Positions 8,705 through 17,400 of a stretch of DNA of 64,000 bases are shown here, piece by piece. The notes below the pieces were generated by a model. That model did not search any database. It had not been told where the DNA came from and saw only the letters and a program-made list of their open reading frames with translations. The translations under genes and the position numbers were made by a program. Within the stretch, counting starts at the first letter, position 1. Each line of letters opens with the position of its first letter. Source of the stretch: an uncultured SAR116 cluster alpha proteobacterium (lineage in GTDB: Bacteria; Pseudomonadota; Alphaproteobacteria; Puniceispirillales; Marisalimonadaceae); assembly GCA_902615325.1 (NCBI GenBank), contig CACMOJ010000004.1, positions 1 to 64,000 of the forward strand. Direction: 5' to 3'.

Positions 8705-10486
8705 ATGCCATCAATAAATTCTAATACTGGAGCAATGTATTCTGTAAATGCAACCCAGAAAATTGAAAGAGAGATGAGTACATCTATGAAAAGACTAGCT
8801 TCTGGTGAAAGAATCACTAATGCTGGTGATGATGCTGCTGGTGCTGCTATATCTGACAGGATGTTATCACAAGTAAAAGGCTTGGAAATGTCTATTAGAA
8901 ATGCAGGAGATGTTATTTCTATGGCGCAAGTTTCTGAAGGAGCATTAGGAGAAATTGGAGATATCTTACAAAGAGTAAGAGAACTTGCAATACAATCAGC
9001 CTCTGATACGTATAATGCTACTGAAAGAAATTATATACAAACTGAAACAAATCAACTTTTATCAGAATTTGATAGAGTTACTAAGGATACAGAATTTAAT
9101 GAAGTTAATGTTTTAGACGGATCATTTGCAAGTAAAACATTTCAAATTGGTGTAAGAAAAGGTGAAAATGCGAGTATTTCAGTTAGCTCAATGAGAATAG
9201 ATGCTATTGGCGCATATCAGCAAACTACTGACATGTCTACAACTGATACCGATATAGCAACTAGTGCGAAATTAGTAACAAGTGCTTCAGATTCTGGTCA
9301 TGTTGAAGCTGACACAGTAACCATTAATGGTCAATTTGGAAATAAAGCACTTAGTATTACAGCAGATATGAGTGCAAAACAAGTTGCTGACCTTGTTAAT
9401 CAAAATTTTGACAGCACAGGTGTAGATGCAGTAGCTTCTACTCAAGTAAAACTTGAAGCTGTAGCAAATTCTGTTTCAGGATCTGCTGGAACAGTAACTG
9501 TTGCATTTGATTTATATGGTAAAAATACTGATGTTGTAAATGTTTCGGCTGCTATAACAACTGGAACTACCAAAGCGACTTCAAATATAGAACCGCTTCG
9601 AGATGCAATAAACGCTTACACTGCTCAAACAGGCATAGAAGCCGTTTTGTCTTTAGATAAATCAAATTTAATTTTAACTCAATCTGAAGGTTATGACATA
9701 AAAATTGTAGATACTAATTTTGATTTAGAAACTGTAGATGATGTTGTTACAACCTCAGTTGATGTAGCATCAACTGGAACAACTTTGATGTTAGCTTCTA
9801 CAACTGGAGTTGAAGTAGGTGATTTTGTTGTTGTAACTTCTGATCATTCACCTGCACCAGCTGGCGCTTATATTACTTCAATATCTTCTGGTGCTCACGT
9901 TGTTCTATCAGAAGCAATCAGTGGTACTATAGATGCGAATGCGACTGTAAATATTGTTAATGCTGAAAGAGCATTAGCAGTCACAGGTTTAAGTGAAGAT
10001 TTATCTACTTCAGGCATGGGAGCAACTTTAATAGATAAAGATCAAACAACACACACTTTTGACTCTACACGCGTGACAGGACAAGTTACTTTTAATTCAA
10101 CAGCTCAATTTACTGTCCAAGCAGACACTGACAAAGGACTATTCACAACCGCACCTGGGTCTGCAACCTTAAAAAAACTTAGCACAATAAAACTTAATAC
10201 AAGAACAGCTGCCGTTGATGCTCTAGTAGTCCTAGATAAAGCTTTAGATAGAATAAATTTAGAAAGAGCTAAGCTAGGAGCTATAATGAGCCGTATGACA
10301 AAAGCAATTGATAATTTATCCAACGTGTCCATGAATACAACTGAATCAAGAGGAAGAATAGTTGATGCTGACTTTGCACTTGAATCAGCAAATCTAACGA
10401 AGTCTCAAATTTTACAACAGTCTGCAACTGCTATGATAGCTCAAGCAAGTAGATCAATGCAAACTGTACTAGAATTATTAAAATAA
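8705..10486 (+). CDS. fliC: Flagellin (1)
   Basis: A 593-residue filament subunit. The N-terminal D0/D1 region is conserved (LASGERITNAGDDAAGAAIS; VRELAIQSASDTY; residues 1-170). The C-terminal D1/D0 region matches (TKSQILQQSATAMIAQASRS; about 505-593). The middle holds a flagellin-IN-like domain (about 200-345) interrupted near 350-418 by a beta-rich segment with the motif TTGVEVGDFVVV. It is longer than minimal flagellins because of this exposed region, the likely glycosylation surface. GGAGG lies six bases from the ATG. The next gene begins ten bases after its stop, so flagellin and a glycosyltransferase/methyltransferase may be co-transcribed. Confidence 0.92.
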   Translation: MPSINSNTGAMYSVNATQKIEREMSTSMKRLASGERITNAGDDAAGAAISDRMLSQVKGLEMSIRNAGDVISMAQVSEGALGEIGDILQRVRELAIQSASDTYNATERNYIQTETNQLLSEFDRVTKDTEFNEVNVLDGSFASKTFQIGVRKGENASISVSSMRIDAIGAYQQTTDMSTTDTDIATSAKLVTSASDSGHVEADTVTINGQFGNKALSITADMSAKQVADLVNQNFDSTGVDAVASTQVKLEAVANSVSGSAGTVTVAFDLYGKNTDVVNVSAAITTGTTKATSNIEPLRDAINAYTAQTGIEAVLSLDKSNLILTQSEGYDIKIVDTNFDLETVDDVVTTSVDVASTGTTLMLASTTGVEVGDFVVVTSDHSPAPAGAYITSISSGAHVVLSEAISGTIDANATVNIVNAERALAVTGLSEDLSTSGMGATLIDKDQTTHTFDSTRVTGQVTFNSTAQFTVQADTDKGLFTTAPGSATLKKLSTIKLNTRTAAVDALVVLDKALDRINLERAKLGAIMSRMTKAIDNLSNVSMNTTESRGRIVDADFALESANLTKSQILQQSATAMIAQASRSMQTVLELLK

Positions 10487-10495
10487 AGGAAATTT

Positions 10496-13390
10496 ATGAA
10501 TTACATGAATGCAATTAATAATTCTCAAGATTATCTTGAGAGTATGAAGAAATCCTTTTTGAAATCAAAAGAATATTTAAAAAATAAAAATAATAATTAC
10601 AAAAGTGTTCATTGGAATAATTTTTTGCCAGAAAATTATGAAGTAATTTTTTCAAATAATGATTATTGGAATAATTTTTTAAGAAATGCTATTTCTATAG
10701 GTTGTAATGACGTATTAGCTTTTTATTTACAAGATAAAAATATTTCACCGCACAAATTTAAAAAGTCAAAATTCAAAAATAAAGATTTTAGCGAAATCAT
10801 ATTTCAATCAAAGCATTCCTCTACCGAGGAGAAAGAATTAATTAATTTGGCAACCGCTGTTATTAATTATGTTGGCACAGATTTCTTTTTTGCAAATCAA
10901 ATGTCAAATATTGGAAACCCAAGATTTTTAAAAATAAACGCTGAATGCAATAAAAAAATTGAAAATTTAAGAGCAAATAAACACGACATGTGTGATATTT
11001 ATCATTATAAATTGTTTAAAGAAAATATTTTAGATAAAATTAATACTGATAATTTAATTATCGCTGAGATTGGTGCTGGATACGGTGGTTTTGCATCAAA
11101 GGTCATAAGAAATAAGCAGTTAAAATATGTAATTTTTGATTTACCAGAAGTAAATGCACTTCAATATTATTATTTAAGTAAAAATTTTCCTGAAAAGATT
11201 ATTGTTGATTATGATACTTTTGTCAGAAATGGAAGAGATCTTAATCAGAAATTTGATATATTAATTCTTCCACCTTGGGAAATAGAAAGTTTCAAAAAAG
11301 ATTTTTTTAATATTTTTGTTAATATTAGATCTATGCAAGAAATGAATAAAAGTACAATAAAATTTTATTTTCAAAATATTCAAAATAATATTAGAAATGG
11401 CGGGTTATTTTTTAATTTAAACCGATATCAAAAACCTATAGGTAAAGAAATAATTAAATTTGAAGAATTTCCTTACGATTGTAAATGGTCAACTTCTTTT
11501 TATCAAAAATCTCAACTACAGGATTGTCATATTCTTATTACAAAGAGAGTTAAAAATAAAAAAACTTTTATATTAGAAAATGAAATCAAGCTATCAGAGA
11601 ATAATACTCATACAACTGAAAGCAAGCTTAAAGAAATTGATATTCAAAACAAAATTATAAATGATAATCTATTACAGTTAATGAAATTAGGTAGAAATGT
11701 TGACGTTAAATCTTTTGAAAAAAATTATCAAATAGAAGATATTAACGACCCTACTCTACTTTATATCTTTGGAACCAATAGATTACTATTAAACGAATAT
11801 TATGAAGCAAAATTGTATTTAAAAAAATCTGTAAAACTTAATAACAATTTTTGTGAAGCTTTTGCAAATTTAGCAGTTATTTTTGATAATGAAGAGGATT
11901 ATGATAATGCACTTTTTTATTACGATAGAGCACTTGAAATCAATCCTTCACATTCAACAACTATAATAAATCAATCTCATATTTATAACAAAAAGTTACA
12001 ATCTGAGAAAGTTATAGAAAACTTGTTAAAATTACCAAAAAGTTTGTATGACATTGAAGTCTGTAATTTATTTTCAAAAAACTATTTTAGATTAAATGAT
12101 TTTAAAAATGCACTTTATTTTTCAGAAAAAGCTCTAAAAAAAGATCCAGAAAATATTGTAGCTTTAAACAATCTTGGAAGAGCCTATTTGAATTATGAAG
12201 TAAACAATAAGACAAAAAAAATTGATTACTTAAATAAAGCTTTAAAATGTTTTAAAAAAGTTTTCATTATTGATCCCTCTTCAATTGAAGCATTATATAA
12301 TATCGGAACTGCTTATGAAAAACTTTCAAATGAAAAAAAGGCAGAAGAATATTATAGAAAAGTTCTTAATATTAATCCAGATTATAAGGATGCAAGTATC
12401 AATCTTGCTTTAATACTACTAAGAAAAGGAGAGTTCTCAGAAGGCTGGCAAAGATATGAGGATCGTCTTTTAATGGATAATCCTGAAAGAAAAAAAATTA
12501 TTGGGCCAAATACTTCCCTTCCCTTTTGGAGTTTAGATTGTAAAGATAGCAAACTATTTGTATGGCCTGAGCAAGGTATTGGTGATACTATTTTCTATTC
12601 CTCTCTTCTTAATGAACTCAATGAAAAATGCTCTTCTATAACATGCGTTATAGAACCTAGATTAAATAAACTTTACAAAAGATCTTTTCCTAATATTAAT
12701 TTTGGAAAACCCGGCGATGAGTATCAAGAAGATGACTTCACCCATCAACTGGCAATTGGAAGCATTCCAAAATTCTTTAGAAATAATTTAGAAGATTTTT
12801 CTAAGTCTCCTTACGCCTACCTTAAAGCTGACCTAAATCGTTCACTTAAAATTCAAGATGAAATAAAAAATAAAAATGACTTTACAGTTGGTATCTCTTG
12901 GACATCTCAAGGCAGCCAAAAAGATTTTAAATCTGTCGATATAAATCTTATAATAAATTGTTTAAAAAAACTTCCTGTGAAAATTGTTAACCTACAATAT
13001 GGTGAAGTTGATGAAGAAATATCAATGGTAAAAAAACAACATAACATTGATATTCTACAATGTCCTTCAGTTGATATTTATAATGATTTTGATGGATTAG
13101 CTAGTTTAATGGCAGCATGTGATGTTGTTTTAACAACTCCTAATGTTAATCAGACTATTGCAAGTGCACTTGGAGTACCAACATTTTTACTTTTGTCAGA
13201 TGATCCTAGTTTTAGATGGTTAAACAAAGGAATGGATTCGATATGGCATCCCAATACAAAATTATTTAGACAAGACAAAAATGGTGATTGGACGCAAGCT
13301 TTTAATCAAGTATCACAAATAATCTTTAATCTATACGTTCAATCTTTTCAAAACGATATTGAAACAATAAAACAAAATGTTGAAGATTAA
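10496..13390 (+). CDS. Fusion: sugar O-methyltransferase + TPR + GT9-like glycosyltransferase
   Basis: A 964-residue three-part protein. Residues about 1-350 resemble the putative sugar O-methyltransferase family, with SAM motif AEIGAGYGGFASKV near 190 and VIFDLPEVNALQYYYLSKNFP-type following sequence. Residues about 395-660 are TPR units. Residues about 670-960 are a GT9-like domain with PEQGIGDTIFYSSL near 690, GISWTSQGS near 798 and MAACDVVLTTPNVNQTIASA near 880. AAGGA precedes the ATG, ten bases after flagellin 1. The final 282 codons are almost identical in DNA to those of the next gene. I infer transfer and methylation of a flagellin sugar. Confidence 0.75.
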   Translation: MNYMNAINNSQDYLESMKKSFLKSKEYLKNKNNNYKSVHWNNFLPENYEVIFSNNDYWNNFLRNAISIGCNDVLAFYLQDKNISPHKFKKSKFKNKDFSEIIFQSKHSSTEEKELINLATAVINYVGTDFFFANQMSNIGNPRFLKINAECNKKIENLRANKHDMCDIYHYKLFKENILDKINTDNLIIAEIGAGYGGFASKVIRNKQLKYVIFDLPEVNALQYYYLSKNFPEKIIVDYDTFVRNGRDLNQKFDILILPPWEIESFKKDFFNIFVNIRSMQEMNKSTIKFYFQNIQNNIRNGGLFFNLNRYQKPIGKEIIKFEEFPYDCKWSTSFYQKSQLQDCHILITKRVKNKKTFILENEIKLSENNTHTTESKLKEIDIQNKIINDNLLQLMKLGRNVDVKSFEKNYQIEDINDPTLLYIFGTNRLLLNEYYEAKLYLKKSVKLNNNFCEAFANLAVIFDNEEDYDNALFYYDRALEINPSHSTTIINQSHIYNKKLQSEKVIENLLKLPKSLYDIEVCNLFSKNYFRLNDFKNALYFSEKALKKDPENIVALNNLGRAYLNYEVNNKTKKIDYLNKALKCFKKVFIIDPSSIEALYNIGTAYEKLSNEKKAEEYYRKVLNINPDYKDASINLALILLRKGEFSEGWQRYEDRLLMDNPERKKIIGPNTSLPFWSLDCKDSKLFVWPEQGIGDTIFYSSLLNELNEKCSSITCVIEPRLNKLYKRSFPNINFGKPGDEYQEDDFTHQLAIGSIPKFFRNNLEDFSKSPYAYLKADLNRSLKIQDEIKNKNDFTVGISWTSQGSQKDFKSVDINLIINCLKKLPVKIVNLQYGEVDEEISMVKKQHNIDILQCPSVDIYNDFDGLASLMAACDVVLTTPNVNQTIASALGVPTFLLLSDDPSFRWLNKGMDSIWHPNTKLFRQDKNGDWTQAFNQVSQIIFNLYVQSFQNDIETIKQNVED
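12533..13378 (+). repeat. 846-bp near-identical repeat, copy 1
   Basis: Matches 13981-14826 without indels at a constant offset of 1448 bases. It is almost base-perfect apart from a divergent patch near 12703-12735 and a few changes near 12645-12650. It encodes the glycosyltransferase domain of the 964-aa fusion. The abrupt left edge lies within the frame. Confidence 0.9.
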
Positions 13391-13395
13391 TTTAA

Positions 13396-14835
13396 GTGTA
13401 CCATCATTCAAAAACCCATAATATTAACAGTAAAGATTTTAAAAAATCAATTTATAATCTTTTAATTTCTTATAAATTTAAAGATATAAAAGATATTGAA
13501 TTAAGTATACATAGAAACAACTTAGAAGATCCTTTTTTACTTTATGTATTTGGAACCACTAGACTCGAATTAAACGAATTAGATGATGCTGAATTTTTAT
13601 TAAAAAAATCAATTGAGATGAGTAGTTTATTTTTTGAAGCTATTGTAAATCTAGCGGTCGTGTACGAAAAAAAAAATAAAATTCAAGACGCGATAAGTTT
13701 TTACAACAAAGGCCTAGAATTGAAACCTAATCATGATGCGACACTTTTTAATATAGGGAAAATTTACGATCGTATAAAAGAATTTGAAAAAGCTGTTATG
13801 TATTATAGAAAAACTTTAGATGTAAACCCTGCATTCTCTGACGCTAGTTATAATTTATCTCAACATTTATTAATAAAAGGAATTTTTAGAGAAGGTTGGG
13901 AAAGATATGAAGATAGATTTAATGTTATTTCAAAAATTAATAGGGTTAATAAACCTGACATATCCCTTCCTTTTTGGAATTTAGATTGTAAAGATAGCAA
14001 ACTATTTGTATGGCCTGAGCAAGGTATTGGTGATACTATTTTCTATTCCTCTCTTCTTAATGAACTCAATGAAAAATGCTCTTCTATAACATGTGCTTTA
14101 GAACCTAGATTAAATAAACTTTACAAAAGATCTTTTCCTAATATTAATTTTGGAGCTGGCAAGGAAACATTTGATGAAAAAGACTTCACCCATCAACTGG
14201 CAATTGGAAGCATTCCAAAATTCTTTAGAAATAATTTAGAAGATTTTTCTAAGTCTCCTTACGCCTACCTTAAAGCTGACCTAAATCGTTCACTTAAAAT
14301 TCAAGATGAAATAAAAAATAAAAATGACTTTACAGTTGGTATCTCTTGGACATCTCAAGGCAGCCAAAAAGATTTTAAATCTGTCGATATAAATCTTATA
14401 ATAAATTGTTTAAAAAAACTTCCTGTGAAAATTGTTAACCTACAATATGGTGAAGTTGATGAAGAAATATCAATGGTAAAAAAACAACATAACATTGATA
14501 TTCTACAATGTCCTTCAGTTGATATTTATAATGATTTTGATGGATTAGCTAGTTTAATGGCAGCATGTGATGTTGTTTTAACAACTCCTAATGTTAATCA
14601 GACTATTGCAAGTGCACTTGGAGTACCAACATTTTTACTTTTGTCAGATGATCCTAGTTTTAGATGGTTAAACAAAGGAATGGATTCGATATGGCATCCC
14701 AATACAAAATTATTTAGACAAGACAAAAATGGTGATTGGACGCAAGCTTTTAATCAAGTATCACAAATAATCTTTAATCTATACGTTCAATCTTTTCAAA
14801 ACGATATTGAAACAATAAAACAAAATATTGGATAA
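13396..14835 (+). CDS. TPR protein with GT9-like glycosyltransferase domain (3)
   Basis: A 479-residue protein with TPR units at about 20-160 and a GT9-like domain from about 195 (PEQGIGDTIFYSSL near 207). The C-terminal 280 residues are nearly identical to those of the preceding 964-aa fusion, while the TPR part is clearly divergent. The frame first opens at a GTG at 13396 right after an in-frame stop, with no ATG until much later, so GTG is used without an obvious ribosome site. Translation may be coupled to the upstream gene, whose stop is five bases away. Likely flagellin glycosylation, by context. Confidence 0.7.
   Translation: MYHHSKTHNINSKDFKKSIYNLLISYKFKDIKDIELSIHRNNLEDPFLLYVFGTTRLELNELDDAEFLLKKSIEMSSLFFEAIVNLAVVYEKKNKIQDAISFYNKGLELKPNHDATLFNIGKIYDRIKEFEKAVMYYRKTLDVNPAFSDASYNLSQHLLIKGIFREGWERYEDRFNVISKINRVNKPDISLPFWNLDCKDSKLFVWPEQGIGDTIFYSSLLNELNEKCSSITCALEPRLNKLYKRSFPNINFGAGKETFDEKDFTHQLAIGSIPKFFRNNLEDFSKSPYAYLKADLNRSLKIQDEIKNKNDFTVGISWTSQGSQKDFKSVDINLIINCLKKLPVKIVNLQYGEVDEEISMVKKQHNIDILQCPSVDIYNDFDGLASLMAACDVVLTTPNVNQTIASALGVPTFLLLSDDPSFRWLNKGMDSIWHPNTKLFRQDKNGDWTQAFNQVSQIIFNLYVQSFQNDIETIKQNIG
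13981..14826 (+). repeat. 846-bp near-identical repeat, copy 2
   Basis: Partner of 12533-13378. Identity drops sharply at both boundaries. This fits recent duplication or ongoing gene conversion of the glycosyltransferase domain, with the TPR domains kept different. Confidence 0.9.
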
Positions 14836-15035
14836 TATAATAGGCAATTACTTTATAAGATTTCTAATTCATTTCTTGTATTATCATAAGACTTTGTAAA
14901 TTATATATGAATAGCTTTTCCATTATACGATTTCATTACTTTAGGTATATGCTACCTTTCAATGGTTTAAATAATAATTGTCTGAATAATGTACATAACT
15001 AAACTTGCTTAACCGTCTTATAAATAAGTCCAATT

Positions 15036-16904
15036 TTAAAAATCTAATATGTATAAACCACCCCTGATAAATTGATTTTTATCTTTACGGAGATCCTGTG
15101 TTTCAAAATGACGTAATTTATAGTTAAATTTTTTACATAAACTTTCAATATACTTTTTTGAATGCGAGTAACGCCCAGATCGTTCAAGAAAAAAACCATC
15201 TCCGTCATAATCTTCTGTCGAAAAAGCTAACTTTCCACTTGTTTTGTTGCGAGATTTTATACATTTGAATATATCAGACAAATCTCCAATATAAACGAAG
15301 ACGTCAGTTGAAACAAAATAATCAAAATTCAAACTCGCATTTGATAGGTAGACTAAAATATCTTCTTTTATTAATTTATTATAAATGTCTTTTTTCTTTG
15401 CTTCGTCGAGCATTTTTTCTGATAAATCAATTCCCTCAAGATGCTCGCAAAATTGCTCAATTTCCATTCCAAACAAACCAGTGCCACATCCTAAATCCAT
15501 TATAGAACCCAATAAATCAGATTTACTGTCTTTTATGATCATTTCTGCGATGGCTCTTGGAATTTTATATTTAAGTTTGTCAACCAAAGAACTTTCAAAA
15601 TTAGCAGCATAATTATCAAAAAGCCCTTCAACGTAATCACGAGGTGCAATTGCAGTTGTTTTTCCAGTCAGAGCCGAAAGCATATGTTGAGCTGACAAAA
15701 GTTCAGGCTCCAATTCTATTGCCTGCATATAGCTCGCTTTAGCCTCTTCTAATCTATTTAATTTTTGGAGCATATTCCCCAAATTATTGTAGGCAAGGGC
15801 GTAGTCTGGTTTAAATGCTATCGCTTGTGTATAACTTGATTCAGCCTCATCTAATCTACCTAATTCTTTTAGAGTGTTACCCAAGTTATTGTGGGCCTCA
15901 GCATAATCAGGCTTCAATGATATCGCTTGTCTATAGCTTGTCTCTGCCTCATCTAATCTGGCTAATTTCTCAAGCATAATACCTAAGTTGTAATGAGCTT
16001 CGGCAAAGTCAGGCTTAAATGTTATCGCTTGTGTGTAACTTACTACAGCTTCGTCTAATCTTCCTAGTTCTTTGAGCATATTACCCAAATTATTATGGGC
16101 TTCGACATAGTTAGGTTTCAATGATATCGCTTGTCTATAGCTTGTCTCTGCCTGATCTAATCTGCCTACTTCCTGTAGTATAGAACCTAAATTATAGTGG
16201 GCTTGTACATAATTAGAGTTAAATTTTAGCGCTTGCCTATACCTTGTCTCTGCCTCGTCTAATTTACCCAGTTCCTGGAGTATGGCACCAAAGTTACTGT
16301 GGGCTTCGGCATCTTCAGGTGATAATTCCATAACCTTTTGACAGGCAGATAATGACTCAGTAACTCTACCTGTCTGTTTGAGGATAGCACTGAGCACTTT
16401 CCACCCAAATGGATGTTCAGGATATTCATTAGTCATGGATAGCGCTAATCGCTCTGCTTCACCAAAGCGACCATTTTGATAATGTTCTAAAAGACTATTT
16501 AATTGTTGCTGAGATGGATTAGAACTATGTCCATTTTCCGTTTGAGGTACAGAGAGTATTTTAGCCTGCAAAGCATGAAGCTTCTCACCATCAATACCCT
16601 GAGTTTTTGCCTGCTTAAAGACTTGCTTCGCATTCTCAAACTGTTGTGCTTTTATGAGGGCGTCAATGTAACTAAGCCAAAATTGTTCTATCTTTGGTTT
16701 GGCTTCAAGAGCAGCTTTAAATAATGGTAGTGCCACATCAGCTTTATTAGCTGATAATGCTAATACGCCTAGATTATGATTAGCATCCGGGTTTAAAGGC
16801 TGAGACTCCAAGATTGCCCGGTACAAACGTTCAGCATCTTGAAGCTTCCCCTCTTTATGTGCAGCAACACCCTGCTGCAATGCTTTTTCAATATTTAGTT
16901 CCAT
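15036..16904 (-). CDS. TPR protein with C-terminal SAM methyltransferase
   Basis: A 622-residue protein. Residues about 1-115 hold TPR-like units. Residues about 130-410 contain roughly eight highly regular 34-residue TPRs, several differing at only a few positions (for example YAEAHNNLGNTLKELGRLDE). Residues about 420-622 form a class I methyltransferase with IMDLGCGTGLFG near 467 and LEGIDLSEKMLDEAKKK. The N-terminus resembles TPR-methyltransferases common in GC-richer proteobacteria. Its DNA is visibly richer in G+C than the neighbours, a sign of transfer. The substrate is unknown; position suggests flagellin or its glycan. Confidence 0.75.
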   Translation of the reverse strand: MELNIEKALQQGVAAHKEGKLQDAERLYRAILESQPLNPDANHNLGVLALSANKADVALPLFKAALEAKPKIEQFWLSYIDALIKAQQFENAKQVFKQAKTQGIDGEKLHALQAKILSVPQTENGHSSNPSQQQLNSLLEHYQNGRFGEAERLALSMTNEYPEHPFGWKVLSAILKQTGRVTESLSACQKVMELSPEDAEAHSNFGAILQELGKLDEAETRYRQALKFNSNYVQAHYNLGSILQEVGRLDQAETSYRQAISLKPNYVEAHNNLGNMLKELGRLDEAVVSYTQAITFKPDFAEAHYNLGIMLEKLARLDEAETSYRQAISLKPDYAEAHNNLGNTLKELGRLDEAESSYTQAIAFKPDYALAYNNLGNMLQKLNRLEEAKASYMQAIELEPELLSAQHMLSALTGKTTAIAPRDYVEGLFDNYAANFESSLVDKLKYKIPRAIAEMIIKDSKSDLLGSIMDLGCGTGLFGMEIEQFCEHLEGIDLSEKMLDEAKKKDIYNKLIKEDILVYLSNASLNFDYFVSTDVFVYIGDLSDIFKCIKSRNKTSGKLAFSTEDYDGDGFFLERSGRYSHSKKYIESLCKKFNYKLRHFETQDLRKDKNQFIRGGLYILDF

Positions 16905-17350
16905 TAAATACTCTTAATCTTTACCTCGAACATGCTTAGTATCTATTTCAATTTAGTTGATGAACATTACGTCTATCTGTTCGATATAAGCATTGTATTT
17001 ATTTTTTTGGAATTCGTATAGTACGATTTATTGAAGACTAAATGCAACAATTAACCTTTCTACATAATCTCATTTAATAATATCTGCCCTAGCCTCTCCG
17101 AGCAAGTCTCTGACAACGTCAAACAGAATTATAAATACTTGAAAATATTATTTTAATAGGTATTTTTCAAACGCTTACCAATTTATTTGTTGATTTGAAA
17201 ATAAGTTTTGAGAAGTCATAGGTTCAACTTTAGTTCAAACTATATTGTTTACTGAGGTTTACTATATCGCTAAGTAAGATACTTAATAACTTAGCTGATT
17301 TTAAGATGACAAGATATAAGTATAAAAAGTAAGGATTTAATAGGTTAAAA
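16905..17350. other. Gene-poor spacer between the TPR-methyltransferase and flagellin 2
   Basis: About 450 bases without a convincing frame. It contains the upstream region of the TPR-methyltransferase. I see no sigma-54 or GTCGTWT element. Its composition is somewhat less AT-rich than other spacers, consistent with belonging to the same foreign segment as the TPR-methyltransferase. Confidence 0.4.
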
Positions 17351-17385
17351 ATAATATAAAGCTCATAAAATGAGCTTTATATTAT
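17351..17385 (-). terminator. Hairpin terminator after flagellin 2
   Basis: A perfect 16-base inverted repeat, ATAATATAAAGCTCAT, then AAA, then its exact complement. It begins 16 bases beyond the stop of flagellin 2. The AT-rich arms make it able to act in either direction. Confidence 0.75.
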
Positions 17386-17400
17386 CAAATATATTAAATA

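Noticed and set aside
14836-15035. RNA gene or attachment site in the 200-base spacer
   Set aside because: No cloverleaf, long hairpin or direct repeat could be found by eye.
15700-16320. Regularly spaced ~30-base repeats resembling a CRISPR array
   Set aside because: They fall in frame with a 102-base period and encode consecutive 34-residue TPR units; there are no unique spacers of constant length and no cas genes.
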